A stretch of DNA of 64,000 nucleotides, taken from Flavobacterium tyrosinilyticum (GTDB lineage: Bacteria > Bacteroidota > Bacteroidia > Flavobacteriales > Flavobacteriaceae). The notes under the pieces were generated by a model. The model saw nothing but the letters and a program-made list of their open reading frames with translations. It did no database searches and was not told the DNA's origin. Position 1 is the first letter of the stretch; every line of letters starts with the position of its first letter. The DNA is taken from positions 440,456 to 504,455 of the forward strand of contig NZ_JAMOKG010000001.1 of assembly GCF_023656565.1 (NCBI RefSeq), in the 5' to 3' direction. Below are positions 62,200 through 64,000 of this stretch, in pieces. A program made the translations under genes and the position numbers.

Positions 62200-62594
62200 A
62201 AAAACAAATAGACAATAGAGCTGATGTTTCCTTTTTGGTTCATCAGTTTTATGCTAAAATAAGAGCCGATCGAGAAATCGGCTTTTATTTTAATGAAATG
62301 ATTTCGGATTGGGATGCTCATCTCGAAAAACTGACTGATTTTTGGGAAACCAATCTATTTGGCGTTCGCAAATACAAAGGAAATCCTCATGCGGTCCACA
62401 ATGAAGTTGATGCTCATTTTGACGAAAAAATCACAACAAACGAATTCGGAATCTGGTTGAATCATTGGTTTCAAACTATTGACGAACATTTTGAAGGTGA
62501 AAATGCCGAAACATTAAAAAGACGCGCTAGAAAAATGAGCACGTTTTTATACATGAGTATGTTTCAGCACCGTCAAAAAGAAAGTGAAGTTTAA
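62196..62594 (+). CDS. Group III truncated hemoglobin
   Basis: A 132-residue 2-over-2 globin. Features are DVSFLVHQFYAKIRADREIG, DWDAHLEKLTDFWETNLFG and KGNPHAVHNEV, with the proximal-type His in the latter segment, and FGIWLNHWFQTIDEHFEG. Group III globins are linked to NO or oxygen chemistry in other bacteria. It overlaps the upstream membrane-protein gene by 4 bp and is controlled by the palindrome-promoter unit at 61839-61889. Confidence 0.93.
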   Translation: MKKQIDNRADVSFLVHQFYAKIRADREIGFYFNEMISDWDAHLEKLTDFWETNLFGVRKYKGNPHAVHNEVDAHFDEKITTNEFGIWLNHWFQTIDEHFEGENAETLKRRARKMSTFLYMSMFQHRQKESEV

Positions 62595-62606
62595 ATATAA
62601 AAATCT

Positions 62607-62634
62607 TGGGTTTGGAATTTGGAATTTGGAATTT
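62607..62634. repeat. Heptamer-period array between the hemoglobin and PPTase genes
   Basis: TGGGTTT, then GGAATTT three times in succession with a 7-nt period. An AAATTGAAATTTT tail follows. It sits between convergent stops and might form part of a 3' structure. Confidence 0.7.
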
Positions 62635-62647
62635 TTAAATTGAAATT

Positions 62648-63298
62648 TTACTTCTCAAAAGCATAAACCAATGTAAACTTACCCTCAAAATTATCTGATT
62701 GGACTTCTTGATAATGTACATCAAAATCCTTAATCAGATTATCAAAATGAAGACTTGCCTGCGTTTGGGTTTCTCCTAAAGAAAAGTTGCTCACCTTAAT
62801 ATGATCTTTAAAACTGATCCCTTTTTCATTTCTGATTTTAAAGATCGCCTCTTTGGCTCCCCAGATTACGGTAAGTTTTTTTATGTATTCTTCTACAGAT
62901 GAAGTATCTAAATAATTACTTTCAAAGTCTGTAAATTTATCTGCAATTCTCTGGATTTTTTCTCGCTGCAATTCCATGTCAATTCCAACCTTTTCATGGC
63001 TTATAATTATCGCCGCAAAATGGTACGAATGTGTAATTGAGATATGATTATCACAATCGAAATAAGGTTTTCCGAATTCATCATAATGCAAATCTTTATC
63101 TGTAAAACCCATTTCCTGAATCAGCATACGAACACTTAAAAAAGCACGCTGATGCATTTGCGATTTCATTCCGTCCAATCTCTTTTGTGTTTTTTCTTTC
63201 AACACCACTTTACTCAATAATTCTTCGAGAGATTCTGTGATTTCCCAAATTAAAATTTTAGTCGTTTCATTGAATTGTATGGTCTGAAATAAAGGCAT
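62648..63298 (-). CDS. 4'-phosphopantetheinyl transferase superfamily protein
   Basis: Transfers phosphopantetheine to carrier proteins. The 216-residue protein has the family motifs SITHSYHFAAIIIS, VGIDMELQREKIQRIADKFT (the GxD magnesium motif) and WGAKEAIFKI (W-x-x-KE-A). It is Sfp-like in size. It stands alone on the minus strand, divergent from ahcY, behind the inverted-repeat element. No polyketide or NRPS genes are near. Confidence 0.93.
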   Translation of the reverse strand: MPLFQTIQFNETTKILIWEITESLEELLSKVVLKEKTQKRLDGMKSQMHQRAFLSVRMLIQEMGFTDKDLHYDEFGKPYFDCDNHISITHSYHFAAIIISHEKVGIDMELQREKIQRIADKFTDFESNYLDTSSVEEYIKKLTVIWGAKEAIFKIRNEKGISFKDHIKVSNFSLGETQTQASLHFDNLIKDFDVHYQEVQSDNFEGKFTLVYAFEK

Positions 63299-63351
63299 TA
63301 CTTTTTAGTTGTAGATTATGAATGGTTAATTATAAATTATTTGGTGGTAAA

Positions 63352-63488
63352 TTTTAAACCATATAAGTCATTTAAGAAATATAACTGTTGGCTTAAAGAA
63401 TGCATAAGTAAATATAAGCAATTCGTGACAAAGGTAATAGTTTCATAATCTTTTTTAAATGAACTTATATTACTTATATGGTTTAAAA
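63352..63488. repeat. Second inverted-repeat element, related to 27411-27549
   Basis: The gap between the PPTase and ahcY (63299-63615) holds this element. Its left arm ATTTTAAACCATATAAGT (from 63351) is matched by ACTTATATGGTTTAAAA at the right, with differences further in. The outer word ACCATATAAGT is shared with 27411-27549, and size (about 137 bp) and layout agree. The interiors differ. No ORF is present. Confidence 0.75.
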
Positions 63489-63574
63489 CGATTCAGAAAC
63501 TAACATTCTAGAGATTAAGAAATTAAAGATTTCACAAATCTGACAGAAATTAGTAAAAATAAAAAGCTATTCCT

Positions 63575-63582
63575 TAAATTTG
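63575..63582 (+). promoter_or_regulatory. -7 box of ahcY
   Basis: TAAATTTG matches TAnnTTTG about 33 nt before the ATG. No TTG is seen at the -33 distance. Confidence 0.45.
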
Positions 63583-63615
63583 CAAAAAATTTACAATTCT
63601 ACAAATATAATATAA

Positions 63616-64000
63616 ATGAGTACAACGACTACGCCTTACGTGGCTTTCAAAGTAAAAGACATTTCTCTAGCGGCTTGGGGAAGAAAAGAAATTGAACTAG
63701 CTGAAGCTGAAATGCCAGGTTTAATGGCACTTCGTGCTGAATACAAAGACGAACAACCATTAAAAGGTGCTCGTATTGCTGGATGTTTACACATGACGAT
63801 TCAAACTGCTGTTTTAATCGAAACTTTAATTGCTCTGGGTGCAGAAGTTACTTGGTCTTCTTGTAACATTTTCTCTACTCAAGATCAGGCTGCTGCTGCT
63901 ATTGCTGCTGCTGGGATTTCAGTTTACGCTTGGAAAGGTCTTGATGAAGAGTCATTTGACTGGTGTATTGAGCAGACTTTATTTTTTGGTGAAGAAAGAA
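63616..64000 (+). CDS. ahcY: Adenosylhomocysteinase, N-terminal part
   Basis: Hydrolyses S-adenosylhomocysteine to adenosine and homocysteine. The window ends after about 128 residues. The visible part carries the family start ([20 protein letters not shown]), the substrate-binding [40 protein letters not shown] and [16 protein letters not shown]. The NAD-binding domain lies outside. The gene is preceded by the inverted-repeat element and a -7 box. Confidence 0.95.
   Translation, partial: MSTTTTPYVAFKVKDISLAAWGRKEIELAEAEMPGLMALRAEYKDEQPLKGARIAGCLHMTIQTAVLIETLIALGAEVTWSSCNIFSTQDQAAAAIAAAGISVYAWKGLDEESFDWCIEQTLFFGEER

Overview
The window is AT-rich chromosomal DNA of a Bacteroidota bacterium, almost certainly Flavobacterium or a close relative. 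The evidence is the alternative complex III operon, DUF2723, DUF3127, DUF4301 and DUF4920 proteins, a group III truncated hemoglobin, and recurrent TAnnTTTG (-7) boxes, several with a TTG (-33) box 17-21 nt upstream. Shine-Dalgarno signals are generally absent, so starts were chosen from family N-termini, signal peptides and promoter positions. Most of the window is ordinary core genome. There is no phage, IS transposase, rRNA or CRISPR array.

Layout. 1-8741 (minus strand): respiratory operon actABCDEF followed by coxB. 8845-9875: a SPOR protein and a DUF4920 protein. 10025-14697 (minus): rimP-nusA-infB, with a terminator-like hairpin in its leader. 14870-18143: a universal stress protein, an aldehyde dehydrogenase and its probable AraC-family regulator. 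18243-18493: two identical tRNA-Gln(TTG) genes. 18739-24394: a DUF2723 membrane protein, a polysaccharide deacetylase, a thioredoxin-like protein without catalytic cysteines and a metallophosphoesterase. 24555-27286: a two-component system flanked by two small Lys/Ala-rich secreted proteins. 27613-31603: polA and a LacI regulator. 31812-33397: two Tat-type ferritin-like proteins. 33592-36477: rplM-rpsI, rpsB and tsf. 36533-41352: an M3 peptidase, a queuosine-precursor transporter, two lipoproteins and tag. 41456-49052: a TPP-riboswitch-controlled thiamine operon (thiS, thiC, tenI/thiE-like, thiD, thiE, thiG, thiH, thiF) interrupted by a GxxExxY PD-(D/E)XK gene. 49049-54229: a MOSC protein, aat, DUF3127, a flavin reductase, an orphan histidine kinase, a HIT protein and greA. 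54387-61137: a Rieske-like lipoprotein, a TPP-riboswitch-controlled TonB receptor, arfB, a kinase-DUF4301 fusion, a PnuC/PnuT transporter and a GGGP-type synthase. 61233-62594: a Crp/Fnr regulator, a membrane protein and a truncated hemoglobin. 62648-64000: a phosphopantetheinyl transferase and the start of ahcY.

How genes work together. ActABCDEF oxidises quinol and passes electrons to the caa3-type oxidase whose subunit II begins at the left edge. The thi operon makes the pyrimidine and thiazole halves of thiamine. The second TPP riboswitch drives a receptor likely to import thiamine, next to a PnuC-type permease and a NadR-like kinase.

Most unusual signals: (1) many intergenic gaps are filled by degenerate tandem arrays with a 7- or 8-nt period, often as facing inverted pairs, including three gaps of the thi operon; (2) the GxxExxY gene sits between thiG and thiH between two related CACGCAGATT hairpins; (3) both small proteins beside the two-component system share an ATGAAG-N5-ATGAAG box at identical distance from the -7 box; (4) rimP-nusA-infB and greA, both encoding transcription elongation/termination factors, carry terminator-like hairpins in their leaders; (5) a perfect 26-bp FNR-like palindrome is centred near -41.5 of the hemoglobin operon; (6) two ~138-bp elements share inverted-repeat arms but not their interiors. 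No database search or folding program was run; family names come from recognised motifs.
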